A stretch of 62,676 nt of DNA, from IMG/VR virus record IMGVR_UViG_3300030020_000016, positions 1 to 62,676 of that record; one strand, written 5' to 3'. Shown here piece after piece: positions 1-7,528 of this stretch (position 1 is its first letter; every line of letters starts with the position of its first letter). The notes beneath the pieces are model-generated. The model saw nothing but the letters and a program-made list of their open reading frames with translations. It made no database searches and was not told the origin of the DNA. This DNA comes from a virus. The position numbers and the translations under genes were made by a program.

Positions 1-136
1 TATTTGTAATAGAAGGTGTAGCAGGTTTCAAGATTTCCCTTGTCGCCTACATATTCAGACGGTTTATCCATCCCACCGCCCAAGGAAAGTTGATCCAGCC
101 CTCAACTTCTAAAAGAAATAATAGCCACCAACCGTC
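1..136. repeat. terminal direct repeat, left copy
   Basis: The first 136 bases recur at the right end of the window with one difference (position 10 is t here, g at 62550). This is the signature of a circular assembly or of terminal redundancy, so the true unit is about 62,540 bp and features at the two ends are contiguous. Confidence 0.95.
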
Positions 137-314
137 ACTATTATTAGTCACAGCCCAACCTTTGTAGCTTTGTACTTTAGCTATCTGCCATGTCCTGCTT
201 ATTTTACGTGACTTGATGTCCACTCACGGGTTTTAATGTCTTTTCCTTGACATAATGTCTATAAACTAATCAACGGTGTAATCATTCCGTTTTTTATTTT
301 TTCTTGTGATTAGC

Positions 315-445
315 ATATATCCATTGTAAAAAGAGCGAGTTAGCCGTTTTTATTCTGCCACTCTTCGGGATTCGTTTTTTGCTTTTACGCAACGCAGTTT
401 CGACTATAGTTTTTCATTACCCGTCGCTCTTTACAATAGATATAT
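315..445. repeat. long imperfect inverted repeat
   Basis: Arms 315-338 and 424-445 pair over about 22 bp with a 2-nt bulge and one U-G on the minus strand. The intervening 85 nt contains smaller helices (a TTGC/GCAA hairpin and CGGG/CCCG). It looks like a peripheral domain of a structured RNA; a hairpin origin is an alternative. Confidence 0.6.
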
Positions 446-712
446 ATAAACTGGCTGTTAGTTGCTTACAATCATTTAACTCATATGGACTTACAATCAT
501 ATATAAATGTATGCCAGATCCACTCTCCATGGAGCACCAGTTATTTTATAGGAGGACAGGAAATACAGTAACCCATCCTCACCATTATTTAAGCGTCTTC
601 GCTCGTGCAGTTTATCCTATACCCCTGCAAGGTTTTAGCAATGCCCCAACCATCGCATCACCAAGTAACGACCAGTAAATTTGTTTCCAATTCTTCGTAA
701 TTTGTCGCTTCC

Positions 713-880
713 TTACTTTTCTTCACCGATATACGCCATATACTGGCTGTGCGTGTAAAACCTCCGATTTGTTGGCGTTCGGTGTGCTACTAAAATTCCT
801 TTATTGTCCCACCGTTGCAGGGTTAAGATCGAAACGTTTATCATTTTTGCGAATTCATTAATTTTATATTGCTTGTCCAT
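713..880 (-). CDS. orphan IS607-resolvase-type / MerR-like HTH protein (55 aa)
   Basis: The 55-residue product begins MDKQYKINEFAKMINVS and contains LQRWDNKG and HRTPTNRRFYTHSQYM. These are the hallmarks of the N-terminal DNA-binding domain of IS607-family serine resolvases (TnpA). The stop follows directly after that domain; no frame downstream encodes a resolvase catalytic domain and no TnpB is nearby. It is either a remnant or a stand-alone regulator or excisionase-like protein. No Shine-Dalgarno precedes the ATG, which lies at about the +1 position expected from the promoter at 887-915, so it would be read as a leaderless mRNA. Confidence 0.7.
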   Translation of the reverse strand: MDKQYKINEFAKMINVSILTLQRWDNKGILVAHRTPTNRRFYTHSQYMAYIGEEK

Positions 881-886
881 GTATCT

Positions 887-915
887 AATATATCACAATT
901 GATAGCACTTGTCTA
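887..915 (-). promoter_or_regulatory. sigma-A-type promoter
   Basis: Minus strand: -35 TAGACA (910-915), a 17-nt spacer and -10 TATATT (887-892). It points at the HTH gene and at the gene-free structured region beyond it. Each hexamer has five of six consensus bases. Confidence 0.65.
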
Positions 916-928
916 TAATTTTATTAAA

Positions 929-1420
929 TTATTTTAACGGAAATTGGCTAACAATAATTCGCTGTTCCACATAAACTGGCTTAACTTCTTTTGAATTAGC
1001 AGGGTTAACAAGTAATACCCATGTTCCTTCTGCTGAAGCCGGGCTGTATAATCCATTTGGATCGGCTTGCGGTAATGTTACTGTATTATTATGACCAGTT
1101 GCAATTTGTTCGGGGTTATTAAATTGTGTTGAAGCCGGTATGCCATAACCAATGCTTTTGCCAAGAAGAACTACTTGCCCTGTTTGCTGTGCCACAATGT
1201 AAGTATAAGTTGACAAGTTCGCTTGATCTCGTAGCTCATAAATTTCTTTCAGTATGCGTTTTTCTTGAAAATTGGTTATTGCCGGAACGCCAACCTGAGA
1301 AATTGATTCGTTTTGCATTTGCTCTTGTTGGTGCTGTTCTTTATCAATAGAATCCTGTGTGCAGCCTGCCATTATAACCGCCATAATGCCAATAACAAGT
1401 AAACATATTATTTTTTTCAT
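929..1420 (-). CDS. phage lipoprotein
   Basis: A 163-aa protein with a lipoprotein signal: MKK, a hydrophobic core, then lipobox IMAGC with the acylated Cys at residue 20. The body contains AITNFQEKRILKEIYELRD and YSPASAEGTWVLLVNP, features I recognise from a family of small lipoproteins in phages of Gram-negative bacteria; function unknown. It is coupled to the membrane-protein gene upstream (1 nt between stop and start) with Shine-Dalgarno AGGAG. Its presence is my main hint of a host with an outer membrane. It could act in superinfection exclusion or late in the cycle; that is inference. Confidence 0.8.
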   Translation of the reverse strand: MKKIICLLVIGIMAVIMAGCTQDSIDKEQHQQEQMQNESISQVGVPAITNFQEKRILKEIYELRDQANLSTYTYIVAQQTGQVVLLGKSIGYGIPASTQFNNPEQIATGHNNTVTLPQADPNGLYSPASAEGTWVLLVNPANSKEVKPVYVEQRIIVSQFPLK

Positions 1421-1421
1421 T

Positions 1422-1760
1422 TTATCTTTCTCCTCTGCGCAATTTTTCTATGAAGGTACGCTGATATGGCTGAAATTCTGTTAAATCATAATCAGCGTAT
1501 TCATGAACAATAATAGTTGCCAACGAATCTTTGCTTTCCTGTGTAGCCTGTTCATATTCTTGCATTTGGTTGGACAGCTGTTGCGCCATCCCTTGATTGT
1601 ACGCCTTGGACTGCTCAAACGTCGTCCTGCGTACATTTTCGTATTTAGGTGCAAAGTATTGATAAATGAAAAAACTATTGCCCTGCACGATCCACACAAT
1701 TCCTAAACCAGCCATAATAAAAAATATCCACGCCATAGCATTAATTAAAAAGTTCTTCAT
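1422..1760 (-). CDS. single-pass membrane protein, partner of lipoprotein
   Basis: A 112-aa protein with one N-terminal membrane helix (about residues 5-26), a YFAPKYENVRR segment, a Gln/Glu-rich likely coiled coil (55-85) and a charged C-terminus. Its stop lies one base before the lipoprotein start, so the two are probably made together and may form an envelope complex. I do not recognise an enzymatic function. Confidence 0.7.
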   Translation of the reverse strand: MKNFLINAMAWIFFIMAGLGIVWIVQGNSFFIYQYFAPKYENVRRTTFEQSKAYNQGMAQQLSNQMQEYEQATQESKDSLATIIVHEYADYDLTEFQPYQRTFIEKLRRGER

Positions 1761-1782
1761 AATTCAGCTCCTAAAATTTATT

Positions 1783-2103
1783 TTATAACATATTTGGCAA
1801 CAACCTGCGATCCTTATTTCTTTGAGGTGCTTGAGATTCATCCGCACTAAAAAACTTATCACAATGCAAACTTTCAAGATGTCCATACGCTCGGCAAATT
1901 TCCGGTCTAACTTCATGGATTGCACAACGTTTTCTTGTATCATCACGGTAACAGCACGACAGCATGCCTTTCTTTTGCCGCTTTAATATTTGCCGGTACT
2001 TATTTGGCATCTTGCTAATATAATGCTTAATGGTTACTATTTCTGCGTTTGTGGCAAGAATTACGCCGCAACATTCACCGCAATTTTGGCATTCATTATT
2101 CAT
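1783..2103 (-). CDS. YkgJ-like Cys-cluster protein
   Basis: A 106-aa protein starting with a CQNCGECC cluster, then a CCYRD segment and CAIHEVRPEICRAYG. This is the pattern of the YkgJ-type family annotated as zinc- or iron-chelating (CxxCxxCC followed by C..y..RP..CR). Its biochemical role is not established. It overlaps the next upstream stop by one base. Confidence 0.75.
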   Translation of the reverse strand: MNNECQNCGECCGVILATNAEIVTIKHYISKMPNKYRQILKRQKKGMLSCCYRDDTRKRCAIHEVRPEICRAYGHLESLHCDKFFSADESQAPQRNKDRRLLPNML

Positions 2104-2285
2104 TAATCAACCTTTCCCAAGTTTATTTCGCCAAACACTTCATCTACCGCTTCCATAACGATGTCATACGCTATTGATACGTCTTTTGCACAGACGTCAC
2201 CGCTTGCCACTTCATCACCATTAGCATCAACCAGCGAATAGTGGTAGCCGTTGTGTGATTGCGTAAAGTTTAATGTGTGACTCAT
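2103..2285 (-). CDS. small hypothetical protein
   Basis: A 60-aa acidic protein (MSHTLNFTQSHNGYHYS...) overlapping both neighbours (ATGA with the gene upstream). It looks like a small beta-strand/helix domain with no recognised motif. The operon position is the main support. Confidence 0.6.
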   Translation of the reverse strand: MSHTLNFTQSHNGYHYSLVDANGDEVASGDVCAKDVSIAYDIVMEAVDEVFGEINLGKVD

Positions 2286-2890
2286 ATCTCGTCAACCGCC
2301 TTTTCCCAACAAGCAGCTCTTAACCTAGGATCACAATTATAACGAGGCGGCAACAAACATGCATCAATATTATTTAAGCCATATTCAGACGAGCAATCAA
2401 AACGAACAGCATTAAAAACTTCATCAGAAATAGTTCCAATCTTGATAACTTCTTCTTTTATATTATCCGGTAATGGTTTATATGATCCCATCAGATTCAC
2501 TCTTTTCATAAAGTGACTGTTTAAATTCTTTTTTTGCCATTCGGGTATTTGCTGATCTAAATAAAAGCAATTTCCTAGTTTTCTATTTTGCAAATCAAAT
2601 AATGTTCCAGTAAATAATGTATCCGATATTTTGCAATTGTCTGTATTTATATATTTGTACTTCATCCCATAGCCTGGCTTAAATGGTTTAACTGCCGGTA
2701 ATCGCGGCATTAAATTTTCAGTAACAAGTCCCCACCATCCAATATTTGATTCTGCCCAAACGCCCGAAGCTCCTTTTGACCAAAACCTTCCATCGCTTGT
2801 TATTTTGAAAAATAATATATTGTTTTCACACTGAAACGGTGTATTAACTTTAACTTTTAGCACTTTCAAAATTTCGTTTAATTTGTCCAT
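2282..2890 (-). CDS. hypothetical protein (202 aa)
   Basis: No recognised family. It is rich in aromatic residues, with GRFWSKGASGVWAES and CDPRLRAACWEKAVDEI near its two ends. The start has an AGGAG site, and the 3' end overlaps the next gene by 4 bases. Confidence 0.6.
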   Translation of the reverse strand: MDKLNEILKVLKVKVNTPFQCENNILFFKITSDGRFWSKGASGVWAESNIGWWGLVTENLMPRLPAVKPFKPGYGMKYKYINTDNCKISDTLFTGTLFDLQNRKLGNCFYLDQQIPEWQKKNLNSHFMKRVNLMGSYKPLPDNIKEEVIKIGTISDEVFNAVRFDCSSEYGLNNIDACLLPPRYNCDPRLRAACWEKAVDEI

Positions 2891-2902
2891 TAGTATCCTC
2901 TC

Positions 2903-3223
2903 CTAATCCATTTTATCAAAATGCAATACATCGTATCCTTTCGATTCTAAATAACTAGCAAAAGCGTTTCTCGCCCTTACTCTGTCGTCGCCTTGACCAC
3001 CACCAACGCCAATTAAATAGCCGTTGCCGATCCAATGTACTTTACTACCGCAATGTAGCCCTGCGTCGCTCACAGCTTTAATTACTTTCTTTTCATTCCA
3101 TCGCGGCAATGTTAAAAATGTACTATCAAGATTGGCTGAACCACCATCGTCACCAGTTACAGCTTTTTTAGAAAACTGATACGCTTCTTTCAAATCTTCG
3201 GTTAATTTTTCGTATTTGTCCAT
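2903..3223 (-). CDS. hypothetical protein, Gly-rich segment
   Basis: A 106-aa protein from ATG 3223 (site AAGGAGG; start overlaps the DUF1064 stop as TGATG). It contains a YLIGVGGGQGDDRVRAR turn and a C-terminal ESKGYDVLHFDK. No family recognised. Confidence 0.6.
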   Translation of the reverse strand: MDKYEKLTEDLKEAYQFSKKAVTGDDGGSANLDSTFLTLPRWNEKKVIKAVSDAGLHCGSKVHWIGNGYLIGVGGGQGDDRVRARNAFASYLESKGYDVLHFDKMD

Positions 3224-3621
3224 CAATACTCCTCCTTAAAAATAATATCTGGATATTTATACAGCAACATTTTCTTTTTCAGTTTGTAAACATCAGTCTT
3301 AAATTTATCCGACGACTTAACGTCAATAATAACCACCCTGCCGTCTGCATACGTTACCCTAAAATCAGCCCTGTATTTAATAGACTGAACGTTTTTACCA
3401 TCCCTAACATATCCGTCTTGTAAAATAAATTCTGGCTGCAGCTCAAAGTTTGTAATGATGTGAGCCTTTTTCATTAGCTTTAATTCAGCGTATCGGTTTG
3501 CTTCTTTCTTTGAGTCAAATGTGATGCCATCAATTTCTATTTTTTGGTTGTGGTATTTGGATTGTTTCGGGGCTTTAATGCCAAATCGTTTAAGATCAGC
3601 TTTTGTTAATTCAATCGCCAT
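3223..3621 (-). CDS. DUF1064 phage nuclease-like protein
   Basis: A 132-aa protein. KYHNQKIEIDGITFDSKKEANRY.ELKLM, then ADFRVTYADGRVVIIDVKS and LKKKMLLYKYPDI, fit DUF1064, a PD-(D/E)XK-like phage family with visible E, D and D-x-K positions. Members are thought to act as phage endonucleases or junction resolvases during recombination; the exact substrate is unproven. I chose ATG 3621 over an upstream TTG because GGAAG sits 9 nt before it. Confidence 0.75.
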   Translation of the reverse strand: MAIELTKADLKRFGIKAPKQSKYHNQKIEIDGITFDSKKEANRYAELKLMKKAHIITNFELQPEFILQDGYVRDGKNVQSIKYRADFRVTYADGRVVIIDVKSSDKFKTDVYKLKKKMLLYKYPDIIFKEEY

Positions 3622-4360
3622 TGTTAGCAACTTCCTGTTTCATTTCGGCAACAATTTGATCTATTTGCGCTTGTGGTAACTTTTCGTCATCAGTACATTT
3701 AAACATGTTGCCGTGAGCACGGCGATAATAAGCATAATCAGAATTAATAAACATTGCAGAATGAACGCTGCCATTTGCGTCTACAAATTTATAAACATCA
3801 CCGTTATTTTTACACCATATCGGCTTTGCAAATTCAACAATGGGTTTAATCGTAAGAGCACCAGTTAAAATTTGTGGTAGTAATGTTTTGCTCCAAATAT
3901 TACTACCATCGCAAGTATTCATTTTCTTAGGGTATGCTGTACCTTTCATAAATTGCCATTTCCCCTCAACCCCAACATCAAATCCTTGGCTTAATCCTTT
4001 TTCATTATCCCATTTCAGCCCAAACATTTTGCATAGTTCCGGCATGTAATTTTTGTTTTCCACTTTTGATTCAGCTCCTTTATACTCCCATCTATCATAA
4101 GCTTTAGTGCATTTAACATTTTTGCTGCAACCATTTCCATTCCATTTGCATGTTGCACACATTACATCAATAAACAATTCAACCGCTTTTGGTTCCATGA
4201 ATCTAACACCATTTATAGTGTATATCGTATCAGCACCATTAGTAACTGTATATTCCCAATCATATTGCTCGCCTTTTTTAAATTCAGCTACATCAAATTT
4301 AAAGGTGTTTGTGGCTATTGTAACTTTAAAACTGCTCAATGCCATAACTTTGTTTTTCAT
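3611..4360 (-). CDS. hypothetical Cys-containing protein (249 aa)
   Basis: Starts after a perfect AGGAGG site. It has a central Cys cluster (CATCKWNGNGCSKNVKCTKAY, about residues 69-88) that could bind a metal. No recognised family. It overlaps the DUF1064 gene downstream by 11 bases, in the early/replication operon. Confidence 0.6.
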   Translation of the reverse strand: MKNKVMALSSFKVTIATNTFKFDVAEFKKGEQYDWEYTVTNGADTIYTINGVRFMEPKAVELFIDVMCATCKWNGNGCSKNVKCTKAYDRWEYKGAESKVENKNYMPELCKMFGLKWDNEKGLSQGFDVGVEGKWQFMKGTAYPKKMNTCDGSNIWSKTLLPQILTGALTIKPIVEFAKPIWCKNNGDVYKFVDANGSVHSAMFINSDYAYYRRAHGNMFKCTDDEKLPQAQIDQIVAEMKQEVANNGD

Positions 4361-4370
4361 TTCAAACCTC

Positions 4371-4568
4371 CTATAATCGTTTTTCTAATTCGGTTACCAT
4401 GTTAGCTATTTTCCTAGCAACCGGCTCAAAAACTTCTTTTACAATTTCTTGCACATTAACCATGATCTGGCAGTTTCGGCAAATCATTATGTTTAAATCA
4501 GCTTTTCTGTCTGGCTTTAGTCTGCAAGTTTTGCACTTTTCAATATAGTCTATATCTGAATTAAACAT
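4371..4568 (-). CDS. small zinc-ribbon-like protein
   Basis: A 65-aa protein with CKTC (12-15) and CRNC (30-33), a four-Cys zinc ribbon, followed by an amphipathic helix. It has an AGGGGG-type site. Possibly a DNA- or protein-binding accessory of replication, by position only. The 149 bp between it and ssb holds nothing I can support. Confidence 0.55.
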   Translation of the reverse strand: MFNSDIDYIEKCKTCRLKPDRKADLNIMICRNCQIMVNVQEIVKEVFEPVARKIANMVTELEKRL

Positions 4569-4717
4569 GTAACCCCCTACAATCGTTTCTAATTAATTTA
4601 TTTTATCCATGCTTATACTTTTACGTTTAACGATATTAAATATCCACCAACAAAGCGTGGTGAAGTTTGGCGGCTATTGTGGTGAGTAAATTCATGTGTA
4701 TTAATTATATCAATTGG

Positions 4718-5113
4718 TCAAAATGGGATTGTTTCAGAATCATCAAGTTGCGATCCAAACGAATCGGCACCAGTTTTTGTGGCTGCAATTGGCGGTTCTT
4801 GTGCGAATCTGCTAATCTCAGTACCAATCGAATCAGCAATCAATACCAACCTGCGAACCGTCTGACCATCCTTTTCCCATTTTTCCTCTGTTAATCTGCC
4901 ACTAACAACAACATTATCACCTTTACGAATAATATTACCAGCGTTTTCAGCTAGCTCTTTAAACATCTTAACTTTTACACTGAAATACTTTGCTTTCCCC
5001 TCTTTATCTTTTCCGTCATATACTGAAACGCTAATTTCCGTAATGCACATGCCACTATCCAAATATTTACACGCCGGCTCCCACGCCTTGCCTGAAATTG
5101 TCGTGCTGTTCAT
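4718..5113 (-). CDS. ssb: single-stranded DNA-binding protein
   Basis: A 131-aa OB-fold SSB. The N-terminal half shows the strand pattern ISVSVYDGK, YFSVKVKMFKELAENAG and KGDNVVVSGRLTEEKWE, and the tail ends in the acidic DDSETIPF tip that recruits partner proteins. It would coat ssDNA in replication and RecT-mediated annealing. It is coupled to the zinc-ribbon gene upstream by an ATGA overlap. Confidence 0.92.
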   Translation of the reverse strand: MNSTTISGKAWEPACKYLDSGMCITEISVSVYDGKDKEGKAKYFSVKVKMFKELAENAGNIIRKGDNVVVSGRLTEEKWEKDGQTVRRLVLIADSIGTEISRFAQEPPIAATKTGADSFGSQLDDSETIPF

Positions 5114-5271
5114 ATATTGTCCTCCAATTTATCGATTAATTTCCCTGCGCACACGTTGCACAGATTTACTTCCACCAGCCCTAATGTGCAGATCACGGCT
5201 GCATGACGCTTTTCACGACAGGTGTCGCAATGCTCGTTATTTTCTGCCGGTCTAACTTTGATGTCTTCCAT
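5110..5271 (-). CDS. small four-Cys zinc-ribbon protein (53 aa)
   Basis: Starts MEDIKVRPAENNEHC and carries CDTC and CNVC pairs 25 residues apart, a zinc ribbon. Its stop overlaps the ssb start (ATGA) and its start directly follows the upstream stop, so the compact coupling supports it as real. Function unknown. Confidence 0.65.
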   Translation of the reverse strand: MEDIKVRPAENNEHCDTCREKRHAAVICTLGLVEVNLCNVCAGKLIDKLEDNI

Positions 5272-5586
5272 TTATTTGCCGCCCTCTTCATATTCTCTTT
5301 TCAGTTTAAAAGCACTCTGAAAATCATCATTTGCAAAGCACGCTTGATATTCTCCAATGTCTTCTTCCCCGTCATCATCAAATATTAAATCAAGCATAAC
5401 ACATGCGCTAAATTCTTGTAATTCAGCCATTGGGTAATGTTCATATTGTGGCTGGATAATTTTCAAAAAATCCTCAAGATCAGAATACGGCACATGCACC
5501 CATGATTTTATTTCATGTTTTACGGGATGAAAATTTATGCCTGTTTCATGTGTCATTAAGAAATGATATAACGCTTTATCGTTCAT
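5272..5586 (-). CDS. hypothetical protein (104 aa)
   Basis: An acidic, mostly helical protein (MNDKALYHFLMTHETG...). No recognised family. It overlaps the upstream gene by 4 bases. Confidence 0.55.
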   Translation of the reverse strand: MNDKALYHFLMTHETGINFHPVKHEIKSWVHVPYSDLEDFLKIIQPQYEHYPMAELQEFSACVMLDLIFDDDGEEDIGEYQACFANDDFQSAFKLKREYEEGGK

Positions 5587-6038
5587 TTTTCTTTGTCCTC
5601 CTCGTAATAGTGCCGTGCTGCATTTTTAGCAATAACCCTCTTGCGAATTTCCCTGCGTTGCTGTTTATCAAACTCTAGGATGGCAAGCATGGTCTCGCAA
5701 GTGGACTGGAGGTCGACTATCTCCTCGGCGGCGTGGCTTAATTTGTCAGCATAGTCGGGTTTATTATCCAACACCATGGTTTCCATTAAATCAGTAACCG
5801 CCTCACGGGTTTCATCAAATTCGCTTTCAATATGTTCAATTTGTCTGTAATAGCTATTTGTCAAAAACTTCGTCGCAACCCGTAAATCTGATTGGCGGCG
5901 GTCTTGCAATTCTTTAAAAGCATCAAGTATATTTTTCGATCCATCGGTACCATACGAAACTTTATAATTTCCGTTTTTGCCGCTAAAAGCATTGTCCATC
6001 ATTTCGGTGTATTCGTTTAAAACTTCATCGGTTATCAT
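5583..6038 (-). CDS. hypothetical coiled-coil protein (151 aa)
   Basis: A predominantly helical, charged protein; residues about 65-135 look like a coiled coil. It carries no metal or nucleotide motif. Its start lies inside the tail of the small membrane ORF upstream. Confidence 0.55.
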   Translation of the reverse strand: MITDEVLNEYTEMMDNAFSGKNGNYKVSYGTDGSKNILDAFKELQDRRQSDLRVATKFLTNSYYRQIEHIESEFDETREAVTDLMETMVLDNKPDYADKLSHAAEEIVDLQSTCETMLAILEFDKQQRREIRKRVIAKNAARHYYEEDKEK

Positions 6039-6150
6039 CTTTCTTATCCCCTTTCGCCGCTACACATAATGCGGTCGCTGTTAATCCAATAAAGCCGCCA
6101 GCCAATAAACTAGCCACAATCGCCACTATGAGTTGTGTTAAGCTATACAT
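6025..6150 (-). CDS. small membrane protein (41 aa)
   Basis: MYSLTQLIVAIVASLLAGG, then one hydrophobic helix and a charged tail AAKGDKKDDNR. GGTGG lies just before the ATG. It overlaps both neighbours (6143 stop, 6038 start). Several such mini membrane genes occur in this genome. Confidence 0.55.
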   Translation of the reverse strand: MYSLTQLIVAIVASLLAGGFIGLTATALCVAAKGDKKDDNR

Positions 6151-6502
6151 TTGTGCCACCATCCAATCCAACTTTATTTTTGTAATAAACTATAGCCGCA
6201 CGTCCGCACTCGTTTGTGTATATTACGCCTTTTCTACCTTCATGCCGCTGGCACACGCGTCCTTCGTATGGACTTCTAGTCGGATCTTCGTTGATGCATG
6301 CAAAGCAAAACTGGTAAGAATTATCCGGTATATTTTCAGCTGCCATTAGTTTTAAAGCCGCCTCATATTTTGGCTGGTCTTCTAGTGCCTTTATCGCTTC
6401 GCCAAGTGCATTTATTTCATCAATTTCTATTGATTTTATTTTCCCATCAGCTATTTTTCTATGCCAATCGTTCAGTCTTTCGACAGTTGTCATTCTATGC
6501 AT
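6143..6502 (-). CDS. hypothetical protein with Cys/His pairs
   Basis: A 119-aa protein: helical N-terminal half, then CFACINEDP...CQRHEGRKGVIYTNECG, possibly metal-binding. A site AAGG lies before ATG 6502; an in-frame ATG at 6493 is an alternative. No family recognised. Confidence 0.55.
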   Translation of the reverse strand: MHRMTTVERLNDWHRKIADGKIKSIEIDEINALGEAIKALEDQPKYEAALKLMAAENIPDNSYQFCFACINEDPTRSPYEGRVCQRHEGRKGVIYTNECGRAAIVYYKNKVGLDGGTNV

Positions 6503-6650
6503 TCAAATCAACCTTCATCGTGCCATAAAGCACATTTTTAAACGCAACACCAGCTTGTTTACGCTGCTTCTTTTCGCGGTGTTCGCGTTTGTGGCGATCA
6601 AATCTAAGATAGCTTTTTCCTGTGTTTGTGATAGGTGATACGTTTCCCAT
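6495..6650 (-). CDS. small basic protein (51 aa)
   Basis: Highly basic around RFDRHKREHREKKQRKQ, with a strong AAGGGGCG site 7 nt before the ATG, and it overlaps the next gene by 8 bases. Probably nucleic-acid binding, from charge alone. Confidence 0.5.
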   Translation of the reverse strand: MGNVSPITNTGKSYLRFDRHKREHREKKQRKQAGVAFKNVLYGTMKVDLNA

Positions 6651-6669
6651 ATCAGTTCGCCCCTTTTCG

Positions 6670-7287
6670 TTAAATAATTTGCTTCTTATCGAAAAATTTT
6701 AAATTGTCATCCCATCCGATAATTTTGTTATTTTCTATATAAACAAATTCAGCTATTTGACCATCCATTTCAATTAACGGTACGGCTTCGGCTTCTCCGG
6801 TTTCTTCGTTGTATTTCTTAAACCAAAATTCAACGTTATCATCAACGCTTGTATTTTTGAAAATAAAATATGGATGTTTTTCTTCATCAAGGCTTAATAT
6901 GTCATCTGCTATTTTGTTAAATCTATTAATAACCGGCTGTGATCCCATATTATCCAAGTAATTAACATTTAGCTTAAGAAACTTCTTAACGCAACCAGCG
7001 ACAAAATCTTTATCTTTTGTAAAAAATATTTGCTGCATTGACATTTCCCATGCGATACGGTCGACTTGTTCAGTGCAATTGTTTATTTTATTATTAATTT
7101 TGCTTGAAAACGATTTATCAAACATATCTCTTGTTAAAAAATTATTAGGTTCTCCATCTGGCATTGGCATATACTTTTTGCATAATACATCACATATGAC
7201 TATTGTAAATAACCATGAGTTTCTGTATTCCTTTAATTCTTCACCATTAAAATTCTTATCCATTACCCATAAACTGCTATAACTCAT
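6670..7287 (-). CDS. hypothetical protein (205 aa)
   Basis: The ATG at 7287 follows a GGGGGCG site and sits next to the previous stop. The product is acidic with no recognised domain (WVMDKNFNGEELKEYRNSW near the start). An upstream in-frame start at 7323 would overlap the previous gene more and lacks a good site. Confidence 0.55.
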   Translation of the reverse strand: MSYSSLWVMDKNFNGEELKEYRNSWLFTIVICDVLCKKYMPMPDGEPNNFLTRDMFDKSFSSKINNKINNCTEQVDRIAWEMSMQQIFFTKDKDFVAGCVKKFLKLNVNYLDNMGSQPVINRFNKIADDILSLDEEKHPYFIFKNTSVDDNVEFWFKKYNEETGEAEAVPLIEMDGQIAEFVYIENNKIIGWDDNLKFFDKKQII

Positions 7288-7288
7288 A

Positions 7289-7528
7289 TCAGTTCGCCCC
7301 CATATCGTAAGTTTTCTGCACATATTCCTGCAAGGTCACCACTGGTACTTCAATCTTTTCAACTGCCACCGGATAAATTATCATGTCAGCGTATTTCTTC
7401 TCAGCCATTTCGCGCGGCATTGTTTGGTATCCTCCATTCGGAACAGCCAGTACGACGGTTGGGTGTCCTAGTTCGGTGCGGTCTCTAGCCGACTTAATCC
7501 AGTTGTTACGGATTTCTAAATCAGTCAC
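7289..7528 (-). CDS. hypothetical protein (79 aa)
   Basis: Contains WIKSARDRTELGHPTVVLAV and a C-terminal PVVTLQEYVQKTY. No recognised family. It overlaps the upstream gene by 8 bases. Confidence 0.5.
   Translation of the reverse strand: MTDLEIRNNWIKSARDRTELGHPTVVLAVPNGGYQTMPREMAEKKYADMIIYPVAVEKIEVPVVTLQEYVQKTYDMGAN

Larger units (their letters stand above)
1..712 (-). ncRNA. putative large structured RNA locus, upstream part
   Basis: This stretch has no convincing coding frame on either strand but many inverted repeats. Examples: 315-338 with 424-445 (about 22 bp, enclosing 85 nt), 117-124 with 138-145, 87-93 with 102-108, and 57-79. In the 315/445 helix and the 57-79 hairpin one pair is G-U on the minus strand but A-C on the plus strand, so the folded transcript should be minus. 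A minus-strand promoter sits at 887-915. The locus continues across the circular junction into 62,540-61,860. Size, structure density and phage context resemble the GOLLD/ROOL class of large phage RNAs; that assignment is inference. Confidence 0.5.

Noticed and set aside
47-223. Minus-strand GTG ORF of 58 aa, Trp-rich
   Set aside because: No Shine-Dalgarno, odd composition, lies over hairpins 87-108 and 117-145; more likely part of the noncoding RNA.
379-678. Plus-strand 99-aa ORF
   Set aside because: No ribosome site, no familiar motif, and it crosses several stem-loops of the gene-free region.
4569-4717. 19-aa minus ORF upstream of 4568
   Set aside because: Too short, no ribosome site; the gap has no supported feature.
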